Positions 24,291 through 34,979 are shown, counted from the first letter of the stretch. The stretch is 64,000 nucleotides of DNA from Dipteronia dyeriana (GCA_032871835.1 CM065303.1:58814597-58878596); one strand, 5' to 3'. The notes: a model not told the origin generated them from the letters alone. Made by a program: numbers and translations.

Positions 24291-24501
24291 TTGGTCCAAT
24301 TTTTTTTTCCAAATTACGTTTTTTTGGATTTAGGGTATATGGTTTAGGATTTATAGTTTATGGTTAAGAGTTTAGAATTTAAAATGAATGAAGAGAACGA
24401 ACAATTATTAGGATTTGAAATGAATAAAGAGAACGAACAATTTTTTAATTATTTATTTATTTTTCACTTATGGAATTCAGTAATACATATCTACATGATT
24501 G

Positions 24502-24570
24502 CCTCATTAAAAACCTTACCAAGAAAAACCCAGTGGGATAAAAACTTGGTAAGGGAAAAAGAGTGCAATC
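24502..24570 (-). ncRNA. Hairpin motif downstream of the hAT transposase gene
   Basis: CCTTACCAAG (24514-24523) and CTTGGTAAGG (24545-24554) form a perfect 10-bp stem. The 21-nt loop contains CCCAGTGGG (24529-24537), itself able to pair. On the minus strand it lies just beyond the transposase stop, so it would be in the 3' untranslated part of the mRNA. Related, degenerate copies occur in the copia remnant at 1494-1680. The function is unknown; a role in RNA folding or 3'-end formation is only inference. Confidence 0.5.
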
Positions 24571-24618
24571 GTTTTACAACTTACAAGTAAATAATAAAGA
24601 CATATGTAAAAGTATAAC

Positions 24619-26580
24619 CTAGTTCTGGCCCTGGCCACTGCCTGAAGGGTCATCAATATATAGATTGTAGAAATTTAGATTAAGTTCTTTATCTACAGTT
24701 AGATTTTGTAACCTTTTTTTAGCATGCTCCCAATCCCTAAGGCATGTTATTACATCCACCATCTCTGGAGACAAACAGCTTCTTCTTGGTTCAATTATGC
24801 GTCCACTGGTGCTGAAAGCTTGTTCTGAAGACTCCGTTGACACTGGAATAACCAGTACGTCACGTGCTAAGTGTGACAGAACTGGATACATGTACGTATA
24901 GGTCTTCCACCATAACAACAAATCAAACTCTTCCTTGTTTTCAACAACATCGAACTGTGCTTCAAGGTACCTAATAAGTTCGGTACAAGAAGATGGGCTA
25001 GATCTTTGCCCTGAAGAAGTACTTGCTGATTTGTCTTTTTTTCGTCGTTTTAGAAGGCTCCAACTTGTTTGCTTCGGCTCTGTCTCCGGTCGTGTTGATT
25101 GGGGGATGTCAATGTTGCCAAACCTTGTCTCATAAATAAGAAAAATCTCGAACAACTTGGTTCGAATATCAGTAATTTGTTCTGAATAATCTATTGACAA
25201 ATTAATACCAATAAACTCAAGCAAAACTTCTAAACCAGATAATTTAACCCTGGGATCTATTATATCACTTAAGGCATAAAGTAGAGGAATGTTAGCCCAA
25301 TATTTTTTCAACTTTGTCTCCATGACAACAACTGCAGCGCCTAGATGTTCATCTTTTCTATAACTGTTTAACAGTTCAGACATTTCCACTATCTGATAGA
25401 TTGCCTGGGAAGATGTGGGGTAATATACCCCGGAAAGAGTTACAGTAGCATTGTAAAAAATCTTTAGAAATTGAACAAAAATATTTACCACATACCAATC
25501 GTCTGTGGTAAGTAATTTTGGACTAAGTTGTCCTGTTTCGGTCAATTTCATGTTATAAAAACATGTAATGGTTGTATCATATTCCAACAATTTTGCAACA
25601 TTAAATAAGTAGAGTTCCACCCTACCGGCATATCAGTTTGGAATCTTCGGGGTTTGAGACCGTTTAATTTACAATGTCTCTTGAATTCACTGAATCTAGG
25701 ATTAGAACTGCAAATCCAAGAAATGGCATCTCTGATGCGATTTATTTGGTCGCTTACCTGCTTTAAACCAGCATGTACAACTAAATTTATAATATGGCAT
25801 GCACACCGTTGATGGAAGAAATAACCTCCTTCTTGCGAGATATTTCTTGCAACAAACAATGCAATATAGCTAGTATTTGCAGATGCATTATCAAATGTGA
25901 TTGAAAGAATGCGATGCGTGATTTCATAAGTTTCTAAAACTTCCATTATGACATTAAAAATGTTTTCTGCGGTATGTGCAAAATTTATAGGACGAAAACC
26001 AAAAATTCTTTTTGTCATCCTCCAATCAGAATCTAAATAGTTTCTCGTGACACATAAATAGTCCTGTTTGGAACATGCATTCCAAATATCAGAAGTTAAT
26101 GCAACAGAGACACTTAAATGCTGTATTTCAGCAACTAAGTCATCCCTTTCGGTTTGAAACAATCGTATCAAATCATTTCTAGTGGTGGTTCTAGAAACAG
26201 GTTCATATTGGGGGTTATATGCAGTGTGATTAATTCTTTATAAAATGGACTCTCACCAATACTGATCGGTTGATCAGTTTGTGCAATGTATCGTGCCAAG
26301 CACTCTCTAGCATGCATGGCGTCGAACTGCCACGTCGAACGGACCCGTCTGGGTGCCGTTGAAGTTGTGTCTGGGTTGTAGTATCTACCTGTCCATGTGC
26401 AGGCATACATTTGTGCATATGCCGTCTCAAATGTCCGGTTCCCCCCGTACTTGTAGCATAATTCTTATGGCAAAACTTACATTTAGCTCTGAGGCCAGAC
26501 TCCCCGTTTTGGAGTGTCATTTGGACTATGTTGAAACATTGACACACATCTGATGTTAATTTTCTGGGACGTGATGTTGG
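24619..26580 (-). pseudogene. hAT transposase (BED finger, hAT C-terminal dimerisation), frameshifted
   Basis: The N-terminal BED zinc finger is at about 26547-26400 (KCKFCHKNYATS...HLRRHMHKC). The middle part (26171-25548) has 'LTSDIWNACSKQDYLCVT', 'HRILSITFDNASANT' with the catalytic Asp, and 'HQRCACHIINLVV'. The C-terminal part (25620-24619) has 'LLWWKTYTYMYPVLSHLARDVLVIPVSTESSEQAFSTSGRI', the hAT dimerisation domain, and ends ...GSGQGQN. At least three frame changes (near 26400, 26200 and 25590) break it, so this copy is not autonomous. The family cuts and pastes DNA between TIRs in the nucleus. It resembles RICESLEEPER-type Ac-like proteins. Confidence 0.9.
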
Positions 26581-27569
26581 TGTAACGCCGGAACCAGAAG
26601 GTCCCCGCTTGAGTACGAAAAATAAGGCTGCTGGTTAGGATCCATTATCTGAATAAAAATATGAGCACTATAGTAGTTAATAGTCAAATTAAAAATCAAT
26701 ATTTACTAACAGTAATCTTAATTTACTAACAATAATTACTATAACTAATACGACACTTACAATAATTTATTTACTTAAAAAACAAATTAAATAAACAAAA
26801 AAATCATAATCTACTAACATAAAATTTTAAATTCACTAGTTCACTACTACAAATAAAATTGATAAATTTACTAATATAATATACTAATATAAAATTGATG
26901 ATTTGAACCACTACTCTTAAATTTACTAACATAATCTACAAATGAAAATTTTTAATTTATGAAAAAAACAATATCAAACGTAATTACTACACTTAAAATT
27001 CATCATTTACTTATTACAAAAAGTAATTTCAGTAATACAAATTGACTTTCTAAATTTATTAATAACAAATATTAAAATTACTACTAAACTTAAAAATCTT
27101 AATAAACTAAACAAATAATATTAACATTAAAATCCAAAAATTGATAAACTAACTAACTAAATAGATAATGTTTTCATTAAGTAACTCAAATCTAAACATA
27201 AACATATAAATTTACTATGAGAATATGTTAGCCCAAAAGTAATAACAAAATTGTACCTTTAAAATTTGGTGTGTTGGTGGAAAACGTAGAGAATTTTGTA
27301 GAGAGAGTAATAACCAAATTGAATGAAAAAGTTTAGAGAATTGGAGAATATATTAGAGATTGAGATTTGAGAGAATGAGAGATTGAAAGAATGATAGAGA
27401 GAGTTAATGGAAAATGAAATGGATGGAAGTATTTATAGAAAAATTTGATTTGTGGGTCAAAATGTAATTTAAAAGATTTTAGGGGGAGTTTTGGTAATTT
27501 TTGTTTCCTCCAACAACTAGAAATCAATTCCAGCCGTTAGAGGATTTTTGAAAAAAAAAAAAAAAAAAA
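26581..27569 (-). other. hAT 5' non-coding region
   Basis: Very AT-rich sequence upstream of the transposase gene on the minus strand, with many ACTAA/TTAGT words. It would hold the promoter and perhaps a leader intron. A poly-A run lies at 27551-27572. No coding sequence was seen. Confidence 0.5.
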
Positions 27570-27761
27570 AAAATTGGGTTGAACGGACCGGCGGATCTGT
27601 CCGACAGGCCTGGCACGCCGGATTGGGGTGCCAGGCGGGTCGGCCTGCCGGGCCTCCTCCCAGCGGCCCGGCACGCAGCCTGGCCCTCTTCCTTCACGGG
27701 CTGTTCCCAGAATGGCCCGTGAACTTCCTGGGCCTGCCGGACCGGCCTGTCACCGGCCGGC
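27570..27761. repeat. GC-rich subterminal block of the hAT (right)
   Basis: Counterpart of the left block: repeated GGCCTG, GGCCCG and CCGGCC words, in sharp contrast to the AT-rich neighbourhood. It is probably recognised by transposase together with the TIR. Confidence 0.7.
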
Positions 27762-27778
27762 CCATTTTTACACCACTA

Positions 27779-27786
27779 CCCAGAAG
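27779..27786. other. Target-site duplication CCCAGAAG (right)
   Basis: Second copy of the hAT 8-bp duplication. Confidence 0.97.
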
Positions 27787-28381
27787 GAGATGATGTTGAA
27801 TGTGCCATGAGATTTGATTTCAAAGCAACCAATAATCAGGCCGAATACGAGGCATTGTTAGCTGGACTCAGAGTCTGCATAGCTATTGGGGTAGATGAAA
27901 TGGAGATATTCAGCGATTCACAGGTAGTTGTCAACCAGGTTATGGATGAATACTAGGCTAAAGATGAAGGGATGGTCGCCTACCGTGACATCGCAAAACA
28001 GCTCCTCCAAAAATTTAAAGAATACAAGATCGCTCAGATCCCCAGAGAAGAAAATGAAAAGGCAGACGCCTTATCTAAATTAGCATCAGCAACAACCTCA
28101 ATCAGACCAAAAACCATTCCAGTTGCACACCTCCTTAAACTGAGTACGGCTGAACTTAAGCATTTGGAAATTTCAGAAATCCGAACACCGCAAGACTGTT
28201 GGATGGTCCAGTTGAGAAGGTTCCTGGAAGAAGGCATACTCCCGAAAGATCCGGTATTAGCAAAGCCCATCAGGTATCGATCGACTAGGTATACCATGAT
28301 CGGAGGAGAATTATACAGAAGGGGGTTTTCTCGAGCACTCCAGATATGTATACCGGAAGAGGATGTACATCGAGTACTTTA
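27787..28381 (+). pseudogene. pol: Tat archaeal-type RNase H (second part) and link to integrase
   Basis: Continues the domain cut by the hAT: 'NNQAEYEALLAGLRV' with the catalytic Glu, 'IFSDSQVVVNQV' with the next Asp, and 'REENEKADALSKLAS' with the last. This second RNase H next to the normal one identifies the Tat lineage. A TAG at about 27955 interrupts it. The tail 'RYTMIGGELYRRGFSRALQICI' leads into integrase. Confidence 0.88.
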
Positions 28382-29436
28382 AGAGATCCACAGAGGAGTT
28401 TGCTAGAACCACACTGGGGTAGGAGTCTGGCGCATAAGGTACTCATGCAAGGCTATTATTGGCCTACACTTTTCTCAGATGCACAGCAATGGTCGGAAAG
28501 TTGCAATACCTGTCAAAGAATTGCCAACAATATCCGACAACCCCCAGAAAAGCTCAGAAATCTCACTGCCCCGTGGCCATTCGCCATGTGGGGCCTAGAC
28601 CTGGTCGGGCCAATGCCAGCTGGAACAGGGGTGGAGCGAAGCACGCCATAGTAGCTGTCGATTATTTCACAAAATGGGCCGAAGCTGAAGCGTTGGTGCA
28701 TATCACGGAAGCCTACACCATAAATTTTGTAAAGAAAAACATACTTTACAGGTTTAGAATTTCGGACACTATAATCACCGACAATGGCACTCAGTTTGAT
28801 AACCAAAGGTTCAGACAATTGTGCGAGAAGTATCATATTGCTAACTACTATGCAACACCAGCTCATCCAAAAACAAACGGGCAAGTAGAAGCAGTAAATA
28901 AAATTATAAAGCACACTATCAAAGCAAAATTAGATGACAAAAAAGGAAGTTGGGTTGAAAAGCTTCATGAAGTATTGTGGGCATATCGGACGACAACAAG
29001 GACTTCAACAGGAGAAACTTCGTTCAGCCTAGCATTCGGAACAAAAGCTGTCATCCCCATAGAAACATCGTATGCGTCCCCCCGGGTCAGGCTATACGAT
29101 GAAGAACAAAATATTGATACACTGCTACAAAGTTTGGATGAGCTAGAAGAAAAAAGGGAAAAGTCCCGAATAAGAAATACAGCTTATCAACAAAGAGTGG
29201 CTCACCACTACAACTCTCGTGTTCGGATCAGGAAATTTTAGTTAGGAGACCTGGTGCTCAGGAAGGTGTCACTGAACACAAAGAATAGAGCCGTGGGATC
29301 CCTGGCTGACAAATGGGAAGGTCCATACAAAATCGAGGGGATAGCTGGCCATGGAGCTTATTGGATTGCTCGACCCAATATAGGGGTGTTACCCCGACCG
29401 TGCAATGCCCAATATCTGAAGATTTTTTATCCTTAA
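28382..29436 (+). pseudogene. pol: Tat integrase, broken
   Basis: The zinc-binding region has its CNTC pair near 28503, split over two frames. The catalytic core has Asp in 'VDYFTKWAEAEA', Asp in 'ITDNGTQFDN' and Glu in 'TNGQVEAVNK', the D,D-35-E triad. A TAG at 29239-29241 precedes the C-terminal part 'GDLVLRKVSLNTKN...GPYKIEGIAGHGAYW'. The gene ends at 29436. No chromodomain is visible, as expected for Tat. Integrase inserts the cDNA copy into the chromosome in active relatives. Confidence 0.88.
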
Positions 29437-30015
29437 AATATATATTTATATAAAATATTTTATTCTTTTTCTAGTCAGGACAGTATTAGTCATAATAAAT
29501 ATTAAAACTGTAATATTAATCTTTGTTGATTTTTCACAGTAATAAATAAAACTAGGAATTTCCAAAAGGAAAGCACCTAGCTCGAGATTTCCAAAAAGCA
29601 TATGACAATAAGAACAAATGGAAGAAGAGCATGATAATAAGAACATACAAATAGAATTCTCGGGACCATCAAATCCCGAAAGGGCGGAGAAGCTCGTAGG
29701 AGCATGCCAGCCGAGCAGGGTTAAAATGACCTTCGCAAAAAGGCAAACCCGATGCACCAGACTGGAAAAATGCTCGGGACGCTATCGGGAGAAATTCCGG
29801 TGAAATGCGTAGTTGTGTTGAAGCAACTTTTTAAGAAAGAGCTCAACGATTCGGCAAACCCTTGCGCATAAAAACTAGGGAGACTTCCTTGGTATTGCGT
29901 AAGGACTCGAAGGTATAATCTTGGTGAGCCTTGATATAACGTTCAGGTAGCAACCGGGTATGAAACATAAGTGCAAACTTTCCTGTTTCAAGATGACTCA
30001 GTTAAAAATAAAGAA
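29437..30015 (+). other. Tat 3' untranslated region before the repeat array
   Basis: Sequence between integrase and the tandem array. It holds a short unsupported open frame (29618-29803) and several CTCGGGA words like those in the LTR. No gene is recognised. Confidence 0.5.
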
Positions 30016-30518
30016 GCCAGTTTAATAAGATACTTGGCAATTGAAGTTATTCGGGTAACAACCAGTTTAATAAAATACTCGGTTAAGTTACCCGACCACC
30101 AGCCAGTTTAATAAGATACTTGGCAATTGAAGTTATTCGGATAACAACCGGTTTAATAAGATACTCGGTTAAGTTACCCGGCCACCAGCCAGTTTAATAA
30201 GATACTTGGCAATTGAAGTTATTCGGGTAACAACCAGTTTAATTAGATACTCGGTTAAGTTACCCGACCACCAGCCAGTTTAATAAGATACTTGGCAATT
30301 GAAGTTATTCGGGTAACAACCGGTTTAATAAGATACTCGGTTAAGTTACCCGACCATAAGCCAGTTTAATAAGATACTTGGCAATCGAAGTTATTCGGGT
30401 AACATCCGATTTAATAAGATACTTTGTTAAGTTACCCGACCATCAGATACTTAGCGATTGAAGTCATTCGGATAACAACCGGTTTAATAAGATACTCGGT
30501 TAAGTTATCCGACCATCG
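30016..30518 (+). repeat. Tandem array, six units of about 86 bp, in the Tat 3' region
   Basis: Units begin GCCAGTTTAATAAGATACTT at 30016, 30102, 30188, 30274 and 30360; a sixth, lacking its first bases, ends at 30518. Each unit is itself two diverged halves of about 45 and 41 bp, both starting CC[AG]GTTTAATAAGATACT. The halves end in GGGTAACAA and TTACCCGACCA. Tandem arrays in this position are known from Tat/Ogre elements and can seed satellite DNA. Confidence 0.92.
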
Positions 30519-31191
30519 GCCAGTTTAATACAACCTCCGGCAACAAAAATAAAGACTGAAACCATTCAACTCAGAAAATTGAATTCTATTGCTTTTAAAA
30601 AGGATGGTTACAGTTCAAAGAAATGATTCTTTACACAAGTAAAAAATAAAGAATCAGAATCGGAATTTTCTACAAATCTACAAAATTAAGGTTGGGAGGA
30701 TTTCGAGCCCTTACCAATACTCGGGTCTGGCACCATCTCGTATTCACGAAGCAGGCTCTCATTAGACGGTCAAGTGAAATCATCAACAATATCATCCCTC
30801 CACTGGCTGTAATATTTACCCGGGGTTGGCCCGACATCCGGGACTACACCCTCGACAGACCCTCGACAGACTCTCGACTTGCGTAAAAGGTTGAGAGAGA
30901 GTGCTCGGACGGAATCTCTAAATGCATAGGATGGGGCTCCTTGCCTTGACTACGGCAGTAGGCTCTTCATTCCTTCATTTGAATCCGAAGAGATTCCAAT
31001 GACCGGCCCACATGGTGTTTGATTAACAACTACCAGTTAGCACGGGCCTTCTCGGTTGCCCTACTCTTTACTTTGAAGAATTCGTTGGCCGAAACTAGCC
31101 CATGTTGAAATTCCCGAAGAAGTAGGGCATCGTAAGCAGGGGATCTTTTAAAATGATTCACTCATTGGACTTCCAGCTCCAACCTGACCTC
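30519..31191 (-). other. Probable 3' part of the antisense gene, decayed
   Basis: Minus-strand translation downstream of the coiled coil gives interrupted pieces such as 'PAYDALLLREFQHGLVSANEFFKVK', similar in style to the C-terminal part of antisense ORFs in other Tat elements. Several stops are present. The end of the gene could not be placed. Confidence 0.35.
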
Positions 31192-31548
31192 TCAGGAAAG
31201 GGATTCAACTGTCAGCACTTGGTGCTCCAAATCTTCGATTTTTTGGACATACGCCGACTTCGCCTGCTCCGCCTCGTGCTCCGCCTTGAGCATAGACTCT
31301 TCAGTAGAAGAAAGAAGGTTTAGAAGCGATGCAACCTTCTCCTCTGCCAAAGATGCCTCGTCTTCAGCTTTAACCTGCTTTGCCAGGCAATTGTCGGCAA
31401 ATATCTGAACAGAACCGACCTCCTGCTGGTAAGCCTGCTCAGCTCGAGCACGCCCCTCCTCACTCGCCTTCAGCTGAGCCTCCAGATGCTTTATCTGATC
31501 AGCCTGACATTGCTGCGTCTGAACAAGCTCAGCAAATTCGGCCACCAT

Positions 31549-31618
31549 CAGCAAAACAATATACTTAGAAATCCAACAAAGGCAAAACAGTAAAGGAGTC
31601 AGAATTAGCTGAACTTAC
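31549..31618 (-). other. Probable intron 2 of the antisense ORF
   Basis: A GTAAGT donor at 31618-31613. In-phase continuation is possible at ATGGTGGCC (31548), where the acceptor reads GCTG instead of GCAG, or at the TCTAAG acceptor ending at 31564 (55 nt, short for a plant intron). Both keep the coiled-coil frame. Confidence 0.45.
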
Positions 31619-32376
31619 ATAAGATGCTCCGTTGAAAATGTTTTGGAGACGTTCGGGCAGTAAACCATCTCTAAAACAGCTCCAGCGGTCTTCCCCGATA
31701 TAAGCCCGACCGGAGGACATCTCCTAGAGCATATCTTTTGGAGAAATGGGTAAGGGAACCCTCGAAGGTTCAGCCCCCATATCTCCAACCTCGGGGGTAA
31801 AAGAGGCCCTACTTGGACCTGAAGTGACTGCATCTGCCGATACTCCAGCACCTACACTCGGGGCAATCTCATCCGCAACATCTTCATCGCTGGAGTCAAT
31901 GAATGTGACTACCCAAGGAACTTTGAGAGGATGAGGAGGCGAACTAACTGCCTTTCGCTTCTCACCCCGAGAACGGTGGAAGAGATAAGCAGCAGGATCT
32001 TCCAGCAAATCATCCCGAAAAGACTCAAAAAGCTCGGCAATGACAAGAATTTGATCCTTCAAGACGTTACCACCATCGCCAGCTTCAGGCAGTCCAACAG
32101 GCTCTTCACTTGGACTCTCACACTGCCTCTCCCTATTTTTAGGCAGTTGTGTCACAGTCGGCTCACCTTGTCCACTTGAACCAGCGAGATCCTGAGCAGA
32201 AGGCTGAGCACCCCGATCACTGCACTCGGGAATTTGCTCAGCAGTATCAATTTCCTCATCAGGCTCGGGTGGAGCAATACCCTCATAGCCCTAACAGGAA
32301 GCCTCCTTCCTACTCGCTTGAAGAATCGCCTTCACCTGACGAGCTTAAAGATCCCAGACAACGTCGGTATCGAACA

Positions 32377-32452
32377 CTAAAAATAAAAAAAAAGTTAGAA
32401 AAGGAAATGGAAAAACGAAGAAACACAGCAGAAAGGGCGTTGGGTTACTTAC
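32377..32452 (-). other. Probable intron 1 of the antisense ORF (76 nt)
   Basis: A GTAAGT donor at 32452, a T-rich tract and a TTTTTAG acceptor ending at 32377. Removing it joins the two coding parts in the same phase. Length and signals are normal for a plant intron. Confidence 0.6.
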
Positions 32453-33246
32453 AACGCCTGCGATGGCCCGAAACCTGTCTAAAGAAGCCTAGCTTGATCA
32501 AGTCGTCCTCTTTGAAAATATAGCTCTTGCTTCTCTTTTTCAGAGTACAGATAGTTGCCCGGGTCAGCCTCTTCAGCTCTGAATCGTTATAATCAATTGT
32601 TTTCTTGTTCAAAGCTTCATGGGAACAGAAGAAGCGGGGAACATTCAACACCATTCGGGAATCCTCAGATCGAACAGTGACGTCGAGCCCGAGAGCCCTG
32701 CCAGTAAAAAACCAATTGTTCTTCCAGAACTTGTTGGGCGTGGGGAATCCTCATATAAAGCCCTTCTTTTTTGGGTCATCAGAAGCCTCGACCCTCCGAT
32801 TCACCTTCACTTCTTTAGGGACCCAACCGTCTGAAGGAGTAGACGCAAGAAAATAGGTCCCCGTTTTACTAACCTGCCTCAGCGTAAAAAAATGTCTGAT
32901 TTCATTCGGGGAAGGCGGCGAAAGGTTCATTCGGCTGAACATGTGCCACATGCACATCAAGACTTTGTAACTATTCGGGGCCAACTGAGTTGGGGCTATC
33001 CCTGCTTCAGCTAAAATCCGGGCAATAAAAGGCTGAAGGGGAAGTGTGACGCCGCAGCAAATCATCGATCCGTAAATCGCGATCATCCCCTCAGGAGGAT
33101 TCCATACGGCTCTATTCCCCGCAGGAACCAAAGTGACTGAGTCGGGCAAATCGAATCGGGATCGGTATTTTTCTATCTCAGCTGGCCGGACCAATTTCGG
33201 TTCAATATCAAAGTCACTCGGGCGAGTGTCAGAAAACGAAAGGCGA

Positions 33247-33286
33247 GACGCCCTATGTACATCAGCGACGCCCTATGTACATCATC
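33247..33286 (-). repeat. 20-bp tandem duplication that breaks the antisense ORF
   Basis: GACGCCCTATGTACATCA occurs at 33247-33264 and again at 33267-33284. The extra 20 bases change the frame between the first (33610-33173) and second (from 33194) coding parts. Confidence 0.85.
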
Positions 33287-33610
33287 GTCGCCCTCATTAA
33301 CAGTTTGTTCCCCAGTCTGAACGCTGCTCGAGCCGTGCTTGTATACCTTGCTTGTGCTTTGATGTTTACCCATCCTTCTAGAAGATACCCTGTGATCAGA
33401 AATATCAGAATCAGAACTAGATGGTGAACTCGATACTGGGCTGAAAGTGACGTCAGGGTGAAGCCCAGAAACATCAACCTCTAAAAATGGAGGTTCATCT
33501 ATTGGGATATCTCCCAGTAATCGTTTAATGCAAGATACAAACTGGAAATCCCCACGCTCTAATGCATCTAAAGCAATTTTAAAGAGACGATGACGGGAAG
33601 ATGACCCCAT

Positions 33611-34090
33611 TAAAACTAACCTTGAATTGAGACTGATGCAAGATCTTCAAAGCTGAGAATCGCGAACTTCTGGATGAAGAAATCTGAGTTTAAAAAGATT
33701 TCTGCTGGATTTTTGAGAATAAACCAACAGTCTCTCAACGAAGAATTTAAAGGCGAGACGGCACGAAACCCTAGGATTTCAAAGCGGGAAAAAGTTTTAT
33801 GACTAAACCAGATGGCGTGGGCGGCATTTGGGGAAATGCAAAAGTCATTTCTCATAAATAATATTGAAAAACGAAGAGACAAGGGACACGTGTCAAGACA
33901 AGAAGTAGCCCTCAACCGTCAAAACTTTGAAACGTCGCTATCATTTAAGATGTTGCGTGACAAAGCGAATCGAAATTACAGAGTCACCATTAAAATACAT
34001 CATTATGGCAAGACGGTTTTTTTGACGGAAGAAAATCAAAATGATTAAAATATTCTTGCCCGAAATAAAATCTTCTCAGTAAAAATATTT
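33611..34090 (-). promoter_or_regulatory. Upstream region of the antisense ORF
   Basis: Minus-strand sequence before the antisense ATG is non-coding, has a TTTAAA element near 33745 and a possible splice donor (CAAG|GTTAGT) just before the ATG. It is a plausible promoter and leader, but this is inference only. Confidence 0.3.
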
Positions 34091-34101
34091 TAAGGGGGTA
34101 T
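34091..34101 (+). other. Tat polypurine tract
   Basis: TAAGGGGGTAT immediately precedes the 3' LTR, the expected primer site for plus-strand synthesis. Confidence 0.8.
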
Positions 34102-34979
34102 TGTTGTATGTAAATTTTACCAAGCATGCACGTCATTGACAAGAAGAAAAAAATAGCCAGGTGGATGCTTAGATGGGCATCCGGGAAATATCCTACGATG
34201 CATCATTAAAGAGAAGAAAAGCCCGAGTACGCATATGTAAAATGAAACCTACTCGGGATCAGTTAACAACACTCGGGACTGGTTAAACAACGCTTCCACT
34301 CGGGCTCAAACGGCGCTACTCGGGACCATCATGTATTATTCTTACTCGGGAATAAATACAACTCGAGTAAAAACTTGGTGCTTATTTCACACGGATTAAG
34401 TCATTAAATACGCGAAGATATCCATCAGGAAGGAATCCCAAATAATGGAACTTTAAGTTAGAAGAGTCCCCCAATTAGGAAATAACTTGATTTCTTTACG
34501 ATGACTACATTCTTATAAGGAAACAAGTCCAAATTGAACTACACTACTAGAATCCCACTCGATTTCCATAAAGGATTTCGAAACAGGAAAGATGACAAAG
34601 CAACCTCAAGCAAGTAACCAAATCATAATTAAATACAAATATCTTGTATTACTTGTACAAAGCAGATTAGGGTTCTATAAGGATATAAATAGACCCGTAA
34701 TCTGGCTCCAAAAGAGATAGGCAATATAGCATACAGTAATCACATTTAATACAGAGGGAAAAAAGAGGGATCGAGAGCTTGTAAAACATCTTATTCTCTT
34801 AGTGGATTTTGGCTTGGTTGATCTTTCAACCACCCGTGGATGTTTCTCCGGCCGTCGGAGTTTTACCACGTAAAATTTGTCTTTCTTACTCTCTCTGCAT
34901 CTCTCTCTCTCTTTGAATCAATAGCCAAGATCCAGTCATTGTTGGCTTTTCTGGCATAATCCAGAAATCGACGTCAACA
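34102..34979 (+). repeat. Tat 3' LTR (878 bp)
   Basis: Same ends as the 5' LTR (TGTTGTATGT...GACGTCAACA). It lacks one copy of the 20-bp CTCGGGATCAGTTAACAA unit. TSD GACTT follows. Confidence 0.95.

Larger units (their letters stand above)
24107..27778 (-). mobile_element. hAT (Ac-like) DNA transposon, 3672 bp
   Basis: Perfect 17-bp terminal inverted repeats TAGTGGTGTAAAAATGG (24107-24123 and 27762-27778) and a perfect 8-bp duplication CCCAGAAG. A BED-finger hAT transposase lies on the minus strand. Each end carries about 170-200 bp of strongly GC-rich sequence full of GGCC/GGCCCG words (24124-24290; 27570-27761) in an otherwise AT-rich element. Omitting the insert and one duplication leaves the host RNase H frame continuous, so the host ORF was still in frame here when the transposon landed. 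Confidence 0.96.
31192..33610 (-). pseudogene. Antisense ORF of the Tat element (putative gypsy-type transposon domain, coiled coil)
   Basis: Starts at 33610 (MGSSSRHRLF). A Ser/Asp-rich part is followed by a domain (about 33194-32751) with 'LPLQPFIARILAEAGIAPTQLAPNSYKVLM', matching the plant domain called putative gypsy-type transposon (PF04195), by motif recall. The frame breaks at a 20-bp tandem duplication (33247-33286) and at a TAG near 32751. 'FPTPNKFWKNNWFFTGRALG' follows in the same frame as the domain. Two GTAAGT donors (32452 and 31618) mark introns. The last part (31548-31192) is a heptad-rich coiled coil (LEAQLKASEEGRARAEQAYQ). Such antisense ORFs occur in Tat-lineage elements; their role is unknown. 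Confidence 0.72.
19161..34979 (+). mobile_element. Tat-lineage Ty3/gypsy retrotransposon, complete but decayed
   Basis: LTRs of 896 and 878 bp bound by a perfect 5-bp duplication. The order is LTR, PBS, gag, protease, RT, RNase H, second (archaeal-type) RNase H, integrase, 86-bp tandem array, antisense ORF, polypurine tract, LTR. The second RNase H and the antisense 3' ORF are marks of the Tat lineage. Without the nested hAT (24107-27778) the element is about 12.1 kb. An eye count gives roughly 28 substitutions across about 875 aligned LTR bases (near 3%), so insertion is fairly recent. Gag and pol carry several frameshifts and stops, so the copy is not autonomous. Confidence 0.93.

Noticed and set aside
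24058..24367. Overlapping Gly/Pro/Arg-rich frames on both strands
   Set aside because: Products of the GC-rich subterminal block of the hAT element, not genes.
27548..27810. Frames over the right GC-rich block
   Set aside because: Same compositional effect at the other end of the hAT.
30016..30518. Regularly spaced repeats as a CRISPR array
   Set aside because: Units are contiguous, 86 bp, without unique spacers, and lie inside a plant retrotransposon.
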